Positions 42,359 to 51,743 of a stretch of DNA of 64,000 bases are shown here, one piece after another. Under the pieces are notes generated by a model. It did no database searches and had not been told where the DNA came from. It saw only the letters and a list, made by a program, of their open reading frames with translations. A program made the translations under genes and the position numbers. Source of the stretch: Nitrospirota bacterium (lineage in GTDB: Bacteria > Nitrospirota > Thermodesulfovibrionia > SZUA-242). The first letter of the stretch is position 1. Each line of letters begins with the position of its first letter. The stretch spans positions 1 through 64,000 of the forward strand of contig JALUUO010000068.1 in NCBI GenBank assembly GCA_027021335.1, read 5' to 3'.

Positions 42359-42676
42359 TTACCACTTAACAAACAAGATAATCAGTGAAACCACCAAGGC
42401 GTAAATGGCAAGCGACTCGATCATTGCAAGACCGATAATAAGTACTGTCTGGATCTTGCTGACCGCGCCCGGATTGCGGGCAATACCTTCCACTGCTTTG
42501 CCGACACCAAGACCCTGTCCAATGCCGGCTCCGAACGCAGCCAAACCGATCGAAATAGCAGAAGCCAGGTAAGCCATTGAGTGAAGACTTGTTTCGCCGT
42601 CTTCTGCCGCAAAAGCGGTTGAAGCTACCAGCACAAGCAGGGTTACAATAAACAATACACCTGAATGCTTTTTCAT
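42359..42676 (-). CDS. atpE: F-type ATP synthase subunit c
   Basis: Signal-like leader, GAGIGQGLGVGKAVEGIARNPGAVSKIQTVLIIGLAMIESLAIYALVVSLIILF. Confidence 0.96.
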   Translation of the reverse strand: MKKHSGVLFIVTLLVLVASTAFAAEDGETSLHSMAYLASAISIGLAAFGAGIGQGLGVGKAVEGIARNPGAVSKIQTVLIIGLAMIESLAIYALVVSLIILFVKW

Positions 42677-42721
42677 AGCATGTCCTCCTTTCTTTAAAAA
42701 TTTATACGAAAATATATTGGC

Positions 42722-43381
42722 TCAATGCGCGTGTTCAACAGCGCCTGCCAAGTAAAGAGTGCTTAGCAAAACAAAAACAAATGCCTGAATCACACTCACA
42801 AGTGTACCTAATGCTAAAACTGCGCTAGGTATAATCCAAGGAGAAAGTAAGCCCAGAATCGCAAGAATATAATGTTTGGCAATCATGTTGCCGAAAAGAC
42901 GTACGGAAAGCGTGACAGGCCGGGCTAGATGTCCGATCAACTCTATTGGCAACATCAGAGGAGCCAGCGCCAGCATAGGGCCGGTAAAATGCTTTATATA
43001 GCCGGCGCCATGATGTTTAAGACCCAAGTAATGAGTATAAAAGAAGACAGGAAGTGCCAGTGCCAGTGTTGTATTTATGTTTGATGTAGGGGCCCCGAAA
43101 CCAGGAACAAGGCCGAGAAAGTTTCCAAACAGGATAAACAGGCCAAGAGAAGCTATCAGCGGAAAAACATTACGTCCATATTTCCCCATGGCATCCTCAA
43201 TGATTTCAAGAAAGAAGTCAAGAAATGACTCAACAAGATTCTGAAGCCCGCCAGGCTTCAACGCCATAGCACCACGCACTGTGACGGCAATGGCCAGTAT
43301 GAACCCCATTACCAGCCAGCCATGCGTTACGTAAAGCGGTATGGCATGTATGCTGTGGAAAAACTCGAACGGTTCCTTCAT
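42722..43381 (-). CDS. atpB: F-type ATP synthase subunit a
   Basis: ALPVFFYTHYLG; ELIGHLARPVTLSVRLFGNMIAKH; VSVIQAFVFVLLSTLYLAGAVEHAH. Confidence 0.96.
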   Translation of the reverse strand: MKEPFEFFHSIHAIPLYVTHGWLVMGFILAIAVTVRGAMALKPGGLQNLVESFLDFFLEIIEDAMGKYGRNVFPLIASLGLFILFGNFLGLVPGFGAPTSNINTTLALALPVFFYTHYLGLKHHGAGYIKHFTGPMLALAPLMLPIELIGHLARPVTLSVRLFGNMIAKHYILAILGLLSPWIIPSAVLALGTLVSVIQAFVFVLLSTLYLAGAVEHAH

Positions 43382-43798
43382 GATGGTAAACTCACTCCTT
43401 AGGATTTTCTATATAATTTATGAATTTTCGTATAAATATAATAACAATAAAACTGGCTGATAGGGTAAGACGTTAATTTTTTATTCTTCTAAAAAGCCTT
43501 TAAAACTTTTTATTAAATAAATTTTAAAAACTTAATATACTACAAACGCCCTATTTAGCATGTCAAGCTCGCTAAGTAACAATATGCGCATTTTTAGACT
43601 CTTCTCCACTTTTTTCAGTTTTACATTTTGCACGCTTTGCAACATGGCTCTTGACAGAACAAAAACATAAATGGTAGAAAATACAGGCTTACGTCGTTGG
43701 AATTTGGAACTGTTTTTCTATTGAGGTTCCTAATTAAATGCATCTCCTAACGTCTGCTATAGCCCTGATATTTAAAACCTTTTGGAGATACTTTACTG

Positions 43799-45112
43799 TT
43801 GAATACAGGTACGTTCGAAAGAGGTACGCATCCACCGGACAATAAAGAGTTCACATCTGGCAGGGCTATATGTGATGCAAAAATCCCCAAACGTGTAATT
43901 ATCCCGCTCAGTCAACATATAGGCGCTCCATGTGAGGCTACCGTAAGTATCGGAGACAGCGTAAAGAAAGGTCAGGTTGTGGGCATGGCAAACGCATTTG
44001 TCTCTGCACCGGTTCATGCAACTGTTTCCGGCAAAGTTGTGGCCATAGCACCTTTTCCTCACACCATGGGCCGTGATGTCCTCTCGGTGGTTATAGAAAA
44101 CAACGGCAAGGAAGAATGGGTTGACAACATTTCAGAACATCAAAACTACCTTTCACTCGACGCTGAAACCCTTAAAAAGCTTGTAAAAGACGCCGGTATT
44201 GTCGGTATGGGCGGAGCCACGTTTCCCACGCACGTAAAGCTTTCTCCGCCAAAAGAAAAAAATATAGACTGTGTAATCTTAAACGGCGCCGAGTGCGAAC
44301 CATACCTGACAGCCGATCACCGGGTAATGCTGGAGCAGACAGAAGCCGTTGTTGAAGGCCTGAAAATCCTTATGAAGATTGTGGGCGTAAACAAGGGATA
44401 CATAGGCATTGAAGACAACAAGCCGGACGCAATATCCGCAATGAATGCCGCTGTTGGAAACGATGGCTCTATTCAGGTCTATTCATTAAAGGTTAAATAT
44501 CCTCAAGGGGCCGAAAAAATGTTGATCAAGGCTGTAGTCAACCGTGAGGTACCGGCCGGAGGACTACCTATGGATGTGGGTGTTGTTGTCCAGAATATCG
44601 GTACAGCTGTCGCTATTTACGATGCTGTGCGTTACGGACGGCCGCTGCTACAGAGAGTTGTCTCAGTAACAGGACGGGGCATTAACGAGCCTAAAAACCT
44701 GATGGTGAGAATCGGCACTCCTCTTTCTCAACTGGTGGAGGAATGCGGAGGTTTTAAGTACGATTCCGGCAAGGTAATTGCCGGCGGTCCGATGATGGGC
44801 ATGGCCCAGTCAACCCTTGACGCACCGGTGATTAAAGGCACATCAGGTCTCTTGGTGCTTACTCCTGAGGAATCCGAGGTGAGCACACACGGGCCTTGCA
44901 TACGTTGCGGCAGATGCATTGACGCATGTCCTATGGGACTTCAACCCGCCATGTTAAGCCTGCTGGTGGAACACGGTTTTTATGAAGATACAAAAGAATA
45001 TGATTTAATGAACTGCTTTGAATGCGGTACATGCGCATATATTTGTCCGTCAAAACGGCCGATCGTACAGTGGATCAAACTTGCAAAGATGAACTTAGCG
45101 CAGAAGAAGTGA
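43799..45112 (+). CDS. rnfC: Electron transport complex subunit RnfC (TTG start)
   Basis: GIVGMGGATFPTHVKL; NGAECEPYLTADHRVM; two 4Fe-4S motifs CIRCGRCIDACPMGL and CFECGTCAYICPSKRPI. Confidence 0.95.
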   Translation: MNTGTFERGTHPPDNKEFTSGRAICDAKIPKRVIIPLSQHIGAPCEATVSIGDSVKKGQVVGMANAFVSAPVHATVSGKVVAIAPFPHTMGRDVLSVVIENNGKEEWVDNISEHQNYLSLDAETLKKLVKDAGIVGMGGATFPTHVKLSPPKEKNIDCVILNGAECEPYLTADHRVMLEQTEAVVEGLKILMKIVGVNKGYIGIEDNKPDAISAMNAAVGNDGSIQVYSLKVKYPQGAEKMLIKAVVNREVPAGGLPMDVGVVVQNIGTAVAIYDAVRYGRPLLQRVVSVTGRGINEPKNLMVRIGTPLSQLVEECGGFKYDSGKVIAGGPMMGMAQSTLDAPVIKGTSGLLVLTPEESEVSTHGPCIRCGRCIDACPMGLQPAMLSLLVEHGFYEDTKEYDLMNCFECGTCAYICPSKRPIVQWIKLAKMNLAQKK

Positions 45113-45148
45113 GATAGAACAAGCTTTCTTTCAGGTATAAAAACAGAA

Positions 45149-46159
45149 ATGGGTGAAGAACAACATAAGCTGGTAGTTTCGGTAAGTCCTCATATAAAAT
45201 GCGAGGTAACAGTCGCGCGCATAATGTGGCTGGTAACCTTGGCTCTTGTTCCGGCTTTTGCCGCGTCAGTCTATTTTTTTGGTATGCGTTCGCTGATAGT
45301 GCAGGCGGTAACAATAATATCCTGTCTCGGGTTTGAGGCTATGACCCTAAAGATGGTAAACAGACCGATTAACCTGGCAGACGGCAGCGCCTTTCTTACC
45401 GGTCTTTTATTAGGATTCAATTTACCGTCAAATATTCCACTATATATACCTGTCATAGGTTCATTTGTCGCTATCACCATAACAAAACATATCTTTGGCG
45501 GCCTTGGATACAATATTTTCAATCCCGCCCTGATCGGCAGAGCTTTTGTTTTAATCTCATGGCCCAAACAGATGACAAGCTGGATGGCACCGGTTAAGTC
45601 GATTACAGACATGGATGTGGTTTCGGCAGCCACGCCTCTAAACGTGGTAAAACTTGGCGAAACAACATCTCAAGGCATGCAAACACTTCTTGAACAGTTT
45701 GGAGGAAGCGCTACCGCACTCTACAAAAGCCTTCTCTTTGGAGGTGTCTCAGGTTCACTAGGTGAAACATCCGCTTTACTGATACTTATAGGTGGAGTGT
45801 TCCTGTTGATAAGAGGATACATCACCTGGCACATACCTATTTCCTTTATCGCTACCGTGGCCATAGTTGCACAAGTCACGGGCAACGATCCGGTATTTCA
45901 CGTGCTGGCCGGCGGCTTGATGCTTGGAGCATTTTTTATGGCTACGGATTATGTGACATCTCCATCCGTAAGATCCGCTCAAATTGTCTTTGGTATTTGC
46001 TGCGGGCTGCTTACAATGCTGATTCGCCTAAAGGGAGGTTACCCCGAAGGCGTCATGTTCGCAATTCTTATCATGAACTGTTTTGCTCCGCTTCTCGATC
46101 GTGGAATGCGGACCAAGACATTCGGTGCAGCCGGTAAGAAGAAAGAGGTTGCGGCATGA
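45149..46159 (+). CDS. rnfD: Electron transport complex subunit RnfD
   Basis: Multi-TM; flavinylation-like SAATPLNVVK; GGLGYNIFNPALIGRAFVLISWPKQMTSW; TDYVTSPS. Confidence 0.95.
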   Translation: MGEEQHKLVVSVSPHIKCEVTVARIMWLVTLALVPAFAASVYFFGMRSLIVQAVTIISCLGFEAMTLKMVNRPINLADGSAFLTGLLLGFNLPSNIPLYIPVIGSFVAITITKHIFGGLGYNIFNPALIGRAFVLISWPKQMTSWMAPVKSITDMDVVSAATPLNVVKLGETTSQGMQTLLEQFGGSATALYKSLLFGGVSGSLGETSALLILIGGVFLLIRGYITWHIPISFIATVAIVAQVTGNDPVFHVLAGGLMLGAFFMATDYVTSPSVRSAQIVFGICCGLLTMLIRLKGGYPEGVMFAILIMNCFAPLLDRGMRTKTFGAAGKKKEVAA

Positions 46160-46782
46160 GCCGGCAAAACACAGATAGCATGACAGGTATGGACATGTTC
46201 AAAATAGTTGCCAACCTGATGCTCATCTATATTGCAGGCGGCTTGATACTTGCGAGTGTTTATGCAAAGACATCACCTATCATCTTTAAGAAAGCCAAGC
46301 AGGAAAAGGAAAATGCATTAAAAGAGATGATCGAGGCTGACAGTATAAAAGAAATGGGGGAATGGTATCCATATCCGAGAAAACACGCCGAATACTATAA
46401 GGCTACAACAGACGGCAAAACAGTTGGTTATATAATCGAAACATTCGGCAAGGGATATTCAAGTTATATAAATATACTGGTTTCCGTAAATACCGATCTT
46501 GTAGTACAGAAGATTAATGTGCTGCATCATGCAGAAACTCCGGGTTTGGGTGACGAGATTGAGAAAGATTACTTTAAAGACCAGTTTAAGGGCAAAACTA
46601 TTGAAACGCTCAAAGTGGTAAAGGACGGCGACCTTACATACGTGCAGGCAATTTCAGGCGCAACCATCTCCAGCCGGGCTGTTACTGAAGCCGGAGTAAG
46701 GCCGGCGGTACAGATGCTTTCCGACATACTATCCGGAAAGATCAAAGCCGAAACCGGAAAACATGGAGAGGAAGGGCACTAG
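46156..46782 (+). CDS. rnfG: Electron transport complex subunit RnfG
   Basis: Covalent FMN motif SGATISS; HHAETPGLGDEI; N-terminal TM. Confidence 0.94.
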   Translation: MSRQNTDSMTGMDMFKIVANLMLIYIAGGLILASVYAKTSPIIFKKAKQEKENALKEMIEADSIKEMGEWYPYPRKHAEYYKATTDGKTVGYIIETFGKGYSSYINILVSVNTDLVVQKINVLHHAETPGLGDEIEKDYFKDQFKGKTIETLKVVKDGDLTYVQAISGATISSRAVTEAGVRPAVQMLSDILSGKIKAETGKHGEEGH

Positions 46783-46783
46783 T

Positions 46784-47407
46784 ATGACCAATTGGGAGTT
46801 AATAAAAAACGGAATATTCACTGAAAATACTATCTTTAGGCTTGCTATCAGTCTTTGTCCATCTATTGCCGTTACAAACAGTGTAAAAAACGGTTTTCTA
46901 ATGGGAGTGGCTGTTATGTTTGTGCAGGTTATGGTAAATGTAACCGTTTCTATGATGAGAAACGTTATACATCCCAAAATCAGGATTCCGGTTTTCATGC
47001 TGATTATCTCCGGATGGGTCTCAGTTGTTGACATGACAATGGCTGCCTTTGCGCGTGAGGCATATGCCCAGATGGGGCTTTACATTCAACTTATAGTTGC
47101 ATTTGCCTCGATCCTGGCCAGAGCCGAGCTTTTTGCAAGCAAGAATACGTTTGTCCCATCTATGTTCGATGGTATCGGAATGGGAATCGGCTTTCTCGTG
47201 GCCTTGGTAATTCTGAGCTTTTTCCGCGAACTGCTTGGCAGAGGAAGTGTCTGGGGCTATGCACTGCTGGATTTCAAGCCTCTTCTTATTATGATTATGC
47301 CAACAGGAGGTTTTTTTGCTGTTGGAATTCTGATGGCGTTTTTTAACTGGATGGAACAACGCAGTAAAATAGCCAGCGATAAGGCGGCGGCGCACCAGCA
47401 TCACTGA
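46784..47407 (+). CDS. rnfE: Electron transport complex subunit RnfE
   Basis: MTNWELIKNGIFTENTIFRLAISLCPSIAVTNSVKNGF; RAELFASKNTFVPSMFDGIGMGIGF. Confidence 0.93.
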   Translation: MTNWELIKNGIFTENTIFRLAISLCPSIAVTNSVKNGFLMGVAVMFVQVMVNVTVSMMRNVIHPKIRIPVFMLIISGWVSVVDMTMAAFAREAYAQMGLYIQLIVAFASILARAELFASKNTFVPSMFDGIGMGIGFLVALVILSFFRELLGRGSVWGYALLDFKPLLIMIMPTGGFFAVGILMAFFNWMEQRSKIASDKAAAHQHH

Positions 47408-47505
47408 TCTTAAAACTACAAATTGAGTGGTAATTGGGCGATAAAATTGCTCAACTTGAATAAAACTCTTCTACTCATCCTATTTTTGAATCTGAATAGT
47501 TATTA

Positions 47506-47793
47506 TTGCCTATGCTTATAGGAGTTCTTTCTATGGATATTCACATTCCGGAGTCAGGATCTCTTAAGTCAAAGCGTTTTGTTCTGAAAAGCCTTAAAGA
47601 CAGGGTACATAACAAGTTTAATGTTTCGATAGCCGAGGTGGACTCTAATGATCTATGGCAGCGAAGCAGTCTGGGTGTGGCTATTGTGGCAAATGATTCG
47701 AGCCACGCGCATAAGGTGCTGGAAAAAGTGGTCTCTTTTACTGAAAATACACCTGAAATAGAATTGCTTGATTATGAAATAGAGGTATTGTGA
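47506..47793 (+). CDS. DUF503 family protein
   Basis: 95 aa; IGVLSMDIHIPESGSLKSKRFVLKSLKDRVHNKFNVSIAEVDSNDLWQRSSLGVAIVANDSSHAHKVLEKVV. Confidence 0.88.
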   Translation: MPMLIGVLSMDIHIPESGSLKSKRFVLKSLKDRVHNKFNVSIAEVDSNDLWQRSSLGVAIVANDSSHAHKVLEKVVSFTENTPEIELLDYEIEVL

Positions 47794-48701
47794 TGGAATT
47801 ACTTGTTGTTGGCTCCGTAGCATTTGATTCTGTAAAAACCCCATTTGGGGAGGTGAAAGAAGTTCTGGGAGGCTCTGCCACATATTTTTCCACAGCAGCC
47901 AGTTTTTTTACGAATGTTTCCCTTGTGGCTGTGGTGGGTGAAGATTTTCCGAAAGAGCATGTTGACTTTTTAAAAAGCAGAAACATAGATACCACCGGTC
48001 TGGTCCGGAGTGCGGGTAAAACCTTCAGATGGAAAGGCGAATACACATATGAGTTAAATGAAGCGCACACGCTGGATACACAACTTAACGTGTTCGAAAA
48101 GTTCAGACCCAGTCTTCCCCAAAGTTACAAGGATCATAAAGTAGTATTTCTCGCAAATATTGATCCTGACCTCCAAAGAGATGTCCTTAGACAGATAAAC
48201 GCTCCAAAACTTGTCGCCTGTGACACAATGAACTTTTGGATAGAAGGCAAGAGAGAATCGCTCATCAAAACCCTTAAGCTTGTTGATATTTTAATTATCA
48301 ACGATGGTGAAGCCCGTGAACTATCAAGAGAGCCCAACCTTGTTAAGGCTGCTTCTAAAATACGAGAACTGGGGCCAAAAACTTTGATCATTAAACAGGG
48401 TGAATATGGTGCTCTGCTCTTTACAAACAACAACGTGTTTTCCGCTCCTGGCTACCCCCTGGAATCCGTATTTGACCCTACTGGTGCGGGCGACTCTTTT
48501 GCAGGTGGTTTCATGGGTTACCTGGCCAACAGCATGAATCTAGACGACGACAACATCCGGAGGGCGGTTATTTTCGGAAGTGTCATGGCATCTTTCAACG
48601 TAGAAGACTTTTCACTAAACCGCCTTAAGAGCCTTGATTATCAGGAGATAGAAAACCGTTTCAGAGATTTTCGGCGTTTGACACATTTCGACGATATATA
48701 A
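47790..48701 (+). CDS. PfkB-family carbohydrate kinase
   Basis: GGSATYFSTAASFF; ANIDPDLQRDVL; DPTGAGDSFAGGFMGYLA. Confidence 0.92.
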   Translation: MMELLVVGSVAFDSVKTPFGEVKEVLGGSATYFSTAASFFTNVSLVAVVGEDFPKEHVDFLKSRNIDTTGLVRSAGKTFRWKGEYTYELNEAHTLDTQLNVFEKFRPSLPQSYKDHKVVFLANIDPDLQRDVLRQINAPKLVACDTMNFWIEGKRESLIKTLKLVDILIINDGEARELSREPNLVKAASKIRELGPKTLIIKQGEYGALLFTNNNVFSAPGYPLESVFDPTGAGDSFAGGFMGYLANSMNLDDDNIRRAVIFGSVMASFNVEDFSLNRLKSLDYQEIENRFRDFRRLTHFDDI

Positions 48702-48714
48702 GGTTAATTCTTCC

Positions 48715-49782
48715 ATGAAGATTGTCGTTGGTATGAGTGGCGGAGTGGATTCGTCTGTTACCGCCTTGTTGCTTTCAGAGGCAGGTCATGAAGTCCTCGG
48801 ACTTTCTCTTCAGATATGGGATCAGCGTTACAGAACAGATCCTAAAACATGCTGCTCCAGGGAAGCTGTTTTATCTGCCGAAACAGCCTGTAAGCGTCTG
48901 GGTATCGAACATATATCTATGGATACGCGCCAGGTATTTCTGGAGCAGGTAATAGAACCATTTTGTAAATCATACATTGCCGGTGAAACACCCAATCCCT
49001 GTGTTTTATGTAACCGCTTTATTAAATTCAGTTTTCTTCTAAGTAAGGCGGCCGATCTTGGGGCTGACGCCGTGGCCACGGGGCACTATGCCCAGATAGA
49101 AAGAGTTAAAACAGGCACCAGGTTCGCTTTGTTAAAGGGAATCGATCCACAGAAAGATCAGTCTTATTTTCTCTACGTGATGAAGCAAAACGAACTTTCC
49201 CGCACTATCTTGCCACTTGGAATTCTTCATAAAAAAGAAGTCAGGGAGATAGCAAAACGCGCGGGTCTTCCTGCAGCCGACAGACCCGAAAGCCAGGAGA
49301 TATGTTTTGTAGGAACCGGCGGTTACACCGATTTTATAAGCGGAGTCTCTCCGGAAGCTGTTAAGCCCGGCCCGATAGTTGATTCATCGGGACGTATCCT
49401 TGGAGAACACCGCGGAATCGCTTTTTACACTGTAGGGCAGAGGCGGGGCCTTGGAGTGGCAGCCGGTGCACGGCTTTACGTTATAAGAATAGACCGTGAT
49501 TCCAACACGGTGGTCCTCGGCCCCCGCCAAGAGGGTATGAGGAGCAAATACCTGGTTTGCGATATAAATTGGATAGCTTCTATACCCGAAAACGGAAATT
49601 TCGAGGCTGCCGTAAAAATACGATCAACAATGAAAGAGGCACCGGCCGGAATCAAGATACTGGGAAGAAACAGAGCCGAGATCAATTTCAAACAACCCCA
49701 GTGGGCACCTGCTCCTGGCCAGGCGGCTGTGTTTTACAGAGGGAACGAAGTGCTTGGAGGCGGAATAATTTCAACCGCCTGA
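48715..49782 (+). CDS. mnmA: tRNA-specific 2-thiouridylase MnmA
   Basis: VVGMSGGVDSSVTALLLSEAGHEVLGLSLQIW; TPNPCVLCNRFIKFSFLL; DQSYFLY; SQEICFV. Confidence 0.97.
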   Translation: MKIVVGMSGGVDSSVTALLLSEAGHEVLGLSLQIWDQRYRTDPKTCCSREAVLSAETACKRLGIEHISMDTRQVFLEQVIEPFCKSYIAGETPNPCVLCNRFIKFSFLLSKAADLGADAVATGHYAQIERVKTGTRFALLKGIDPQKDQSYFLYVMKQNELSRTILPLGILHKKEVREIAKRAGLPAADRPESQEICFVGTGGYTDFISGVSPEAVKPGPIVDSSGRILGEHRGIAFYTVGQRRGLGVAAGARLYVIRIDRDSNTVVLGPRQEGMRSKYLVCDINWIASIPENGNFEAAVKIRSTMKEAPAGIKILGRNRAEINFKQPQWAPAPGQAAVFYRGNEVLGGGIISTA

Positions 49783-49796
49783 TCCTGTTCAACTAT

Positions 49797-50180
49797 ATGC
49801 ATAAGATTGTCATAGCCATAGGATTTATTAATCTTATGTTCTCAGTGGTAGAATTTTTCAGGCCGGATCTATGGGAGAGTTTCTGGAGGGCATGGTCTTG
49901 CCACAGGCTGTTTCGTTTTCACGGGGCTTTACTTATTATAATCGCAGCCGTTCTTGTTGCCGCAATGCCAGTGCCAAGAATGCAGTGGTTTATCTGGATT
50001 GCTATTTTCTTCCTGTCACTGGTTGGAGTTGCTATCCTGACAAATCCGGAGCGAACTGCAAAATCTATTATAGAGTTTTACCTTAGCCGCTCTGAGAATG
50101 AAATTCACCAGTTCACGTACATGGATGCAGGACTGCGTGTAACCATCTCGCTCTGCCTGATTTTCTCGGTTATAGAGTGA
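49797..50180 (+). CDS. Small integral membrane protein, DUF2065-like
   Basis: ATG at 49797 gives MHKIVIAIGFINLMFSVVEFFRPDLWESFWRAW and several TM segments; the longer ORF-track start overlaps mnmA. Confidence 0.65.
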   Translation: MHKIVIAIGFINLMFSVVEFFRPDLWESFWRAWSCHRLFRFHGALLIIIAAVLVAAMPVPRMQWFIWIAIFFLSLVGVAILTNPERTAKSIIEFYLSRSENEIHQFTYMDAGLRVTISLCLIFSVIE

Positions 50181-50214
50181 TGTTTTCCATTATTTCAGAA
50201 ACCCCCTACTCTTC

Positions 50215-51708
50215 TTACTTGTCAATCCTGACATTTTTGCTTCTTTCCTCCGTCACAAGGTCCATTTTTATGTTATGCAGCCGGCTCTCGAGTCCGACAG
50301 GATAAACATGTGGATTAACAAACCTCTTTATTGCCGGATGGAAAAGCTCGAGCTGCTGCTTAGTGCGGATTTGAATCAGCGTGATTTCCGGAAGATCATA
50401 AACAGGCTTTCCCTGCCTTAAAACCGGAACAAGAAGATCTTCATATTCAAGTGCGGAAGCAACATCTTTTTTATGCATAGGGGTTACGGGATCCACGATT
50501 ATCCATGACTGACTTTCGTGCTCCTCAATATCGTATATAGCATCGGCCACTGCAAGTCCGTTCTTGTCAAAAAAGCGGCGTACATTAAGAATCCCCGGGT
50601 TATTCACCTTTATCACCTGCTCTGAAAGCTTAAGCTTGCGCTGCCAAACCTCGTTTTTTTTGATAGCGGCAAGTTTATAAACCCCTCCAAGTGCAGGCTG
50701 GCCATGCCCTGTTACCAGTTTGGTTCCAACCCCCCAGACTGTAATGGCCGCGCCTTGAAGATTTAAGCTTTCGATTATGGTTTCGTCGAGTTCGTTACTG
50801 GCCACAATCATAGTATTTCGAAATCCGGCTTCATCAAGCATACGCCGGGCCTCAATACTAAGGTAGGCAAGATCACCGGAGTCCAGGCGGATACCGATCA
50901 TTTCGTGTCCTTCCTGACGCAGCTTGATTCCGATCTTTATGGCATTTTTTACGCCGTTTAGGCTGTTATAGGTGTCAACGAGAAATATACAGTTATTCGG
51001 CATAGCTGCGGCATAGGCTGCAAATGACTCAAGCTCCGAGTCAAAAAACATAACCCAGCTATGGGCATGCGTTCCTTTTACCGGAATGCCGAAAAGCTTG
51101 CCGGCAAGAGTGTTGGATGTTCCGACACAGCCCCCGATAAATGCAGCCCGTGAGGCTGCAAGTCCCCCGTCTATGCCCTGAGCGCGCCGCAACCCGAACT
51201 CTATTACCGGTGTGGAACCTGCTGCCATGCAGACCCTGGCGGCTTTGGTTGCAATCAGTGACTGGAAATTGATTATATTTAGCAATAGGCTTTCAACAAG
51301 TTGTGCCTGTATAATAGGCCCTGTCACACGAACAAGCGGCTCATGGGGAAAAACCACTGTTCCCTCTGGTACAGCATCTATATCACAGCAGAACTCCATA
51401 CGGCCCAGGTAGTCCAGAAACTCTTTTTCAAACAAAGGCTTTCCATCGCTGCCTGTGAGAGACTCCAGGTACTCCAGGTCTGAGCTATCAAAGCGGAAGT
51501 TTTTGAGCAGATCTATAGCGTATTCAAGCCCTGCGGCCACTGTGTAACCGCCCTTGAACGGATTTCGTCTGAAAAAGTGATGAAAAACGACAAGGTCTTC
51601 CCCGGTTCCGGTCTTCCAGTAACCATAGGCCATGGTAAGCTCGTAGAGATCGGTAAGAAGGGTAAGCGAGGTGCCGTACGGCAGGGTTGAATAAGAATAA
51701 GAGCTCAC
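50215..51708 (-). CDS. pncB: Nicotinate phosphoribosyltransferase
   Basis: LLTDLYELTMAYGYWKTG; EFGLRRAQGIDGGLAASRAAFIGG; GTHAHSWVM; GIRLDSGDLAYLS. Confidence 0.94.
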   Translation of the reverse strand: MSSYSYSTLPYGTSLTLLTDLYELTMAYGYWKTGTGEDLVVFHHFFRRNPFKGGYTVAAGLEYAIDLLKNFRFDSSDLEYLESLTGSDGKPLFEKEFLDYLGRMEFCCDIDAVPEGTVVFPHEPLVRVTGPIIQAQLVESLLLNIINFQSLIATKAARVCMAAGSTPVIEFGLRRAQGIDGGLAASRAAFIGGCVGTSNTLAGKLFGIPVKGTHAHSWVMFFDSELESFAAYAAAMPNNCIFLVDTYNSLNGVKNAIKIGIKLRQEGHEMIGIRLDSGDLAYLSIEARRMLDEAGFRNTMIVASNELDETIIESLNLQGAAITVWGVGTKLVTGHGQPALGGVYKLAAIKKNEVWQRKLKLSEQVIKVNNPGILNVRRFFDKNGLAVADAIYDIEEHESQSWIIVDPVTPMHKKDVASALEYEDLLVPVLRQGKPVYDLPEITLIQIRTKQQLELFHPAIKRFVNPHVYPVGLESRLHNIKMDLVTEERSKNVRIDK

Positions 51709-51743
51709 AGAAACCAGCGATCAGACTGTTAGATTCAAAAGTT

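Noticed and set aside
49557-49796. N-terminal extension of the small membrane protein ORF overlapping mnmA
   Set aside because: The extension is the out-of-frame tail of mnmA; the hydrophobic protein starts naturally at ATG 49797.
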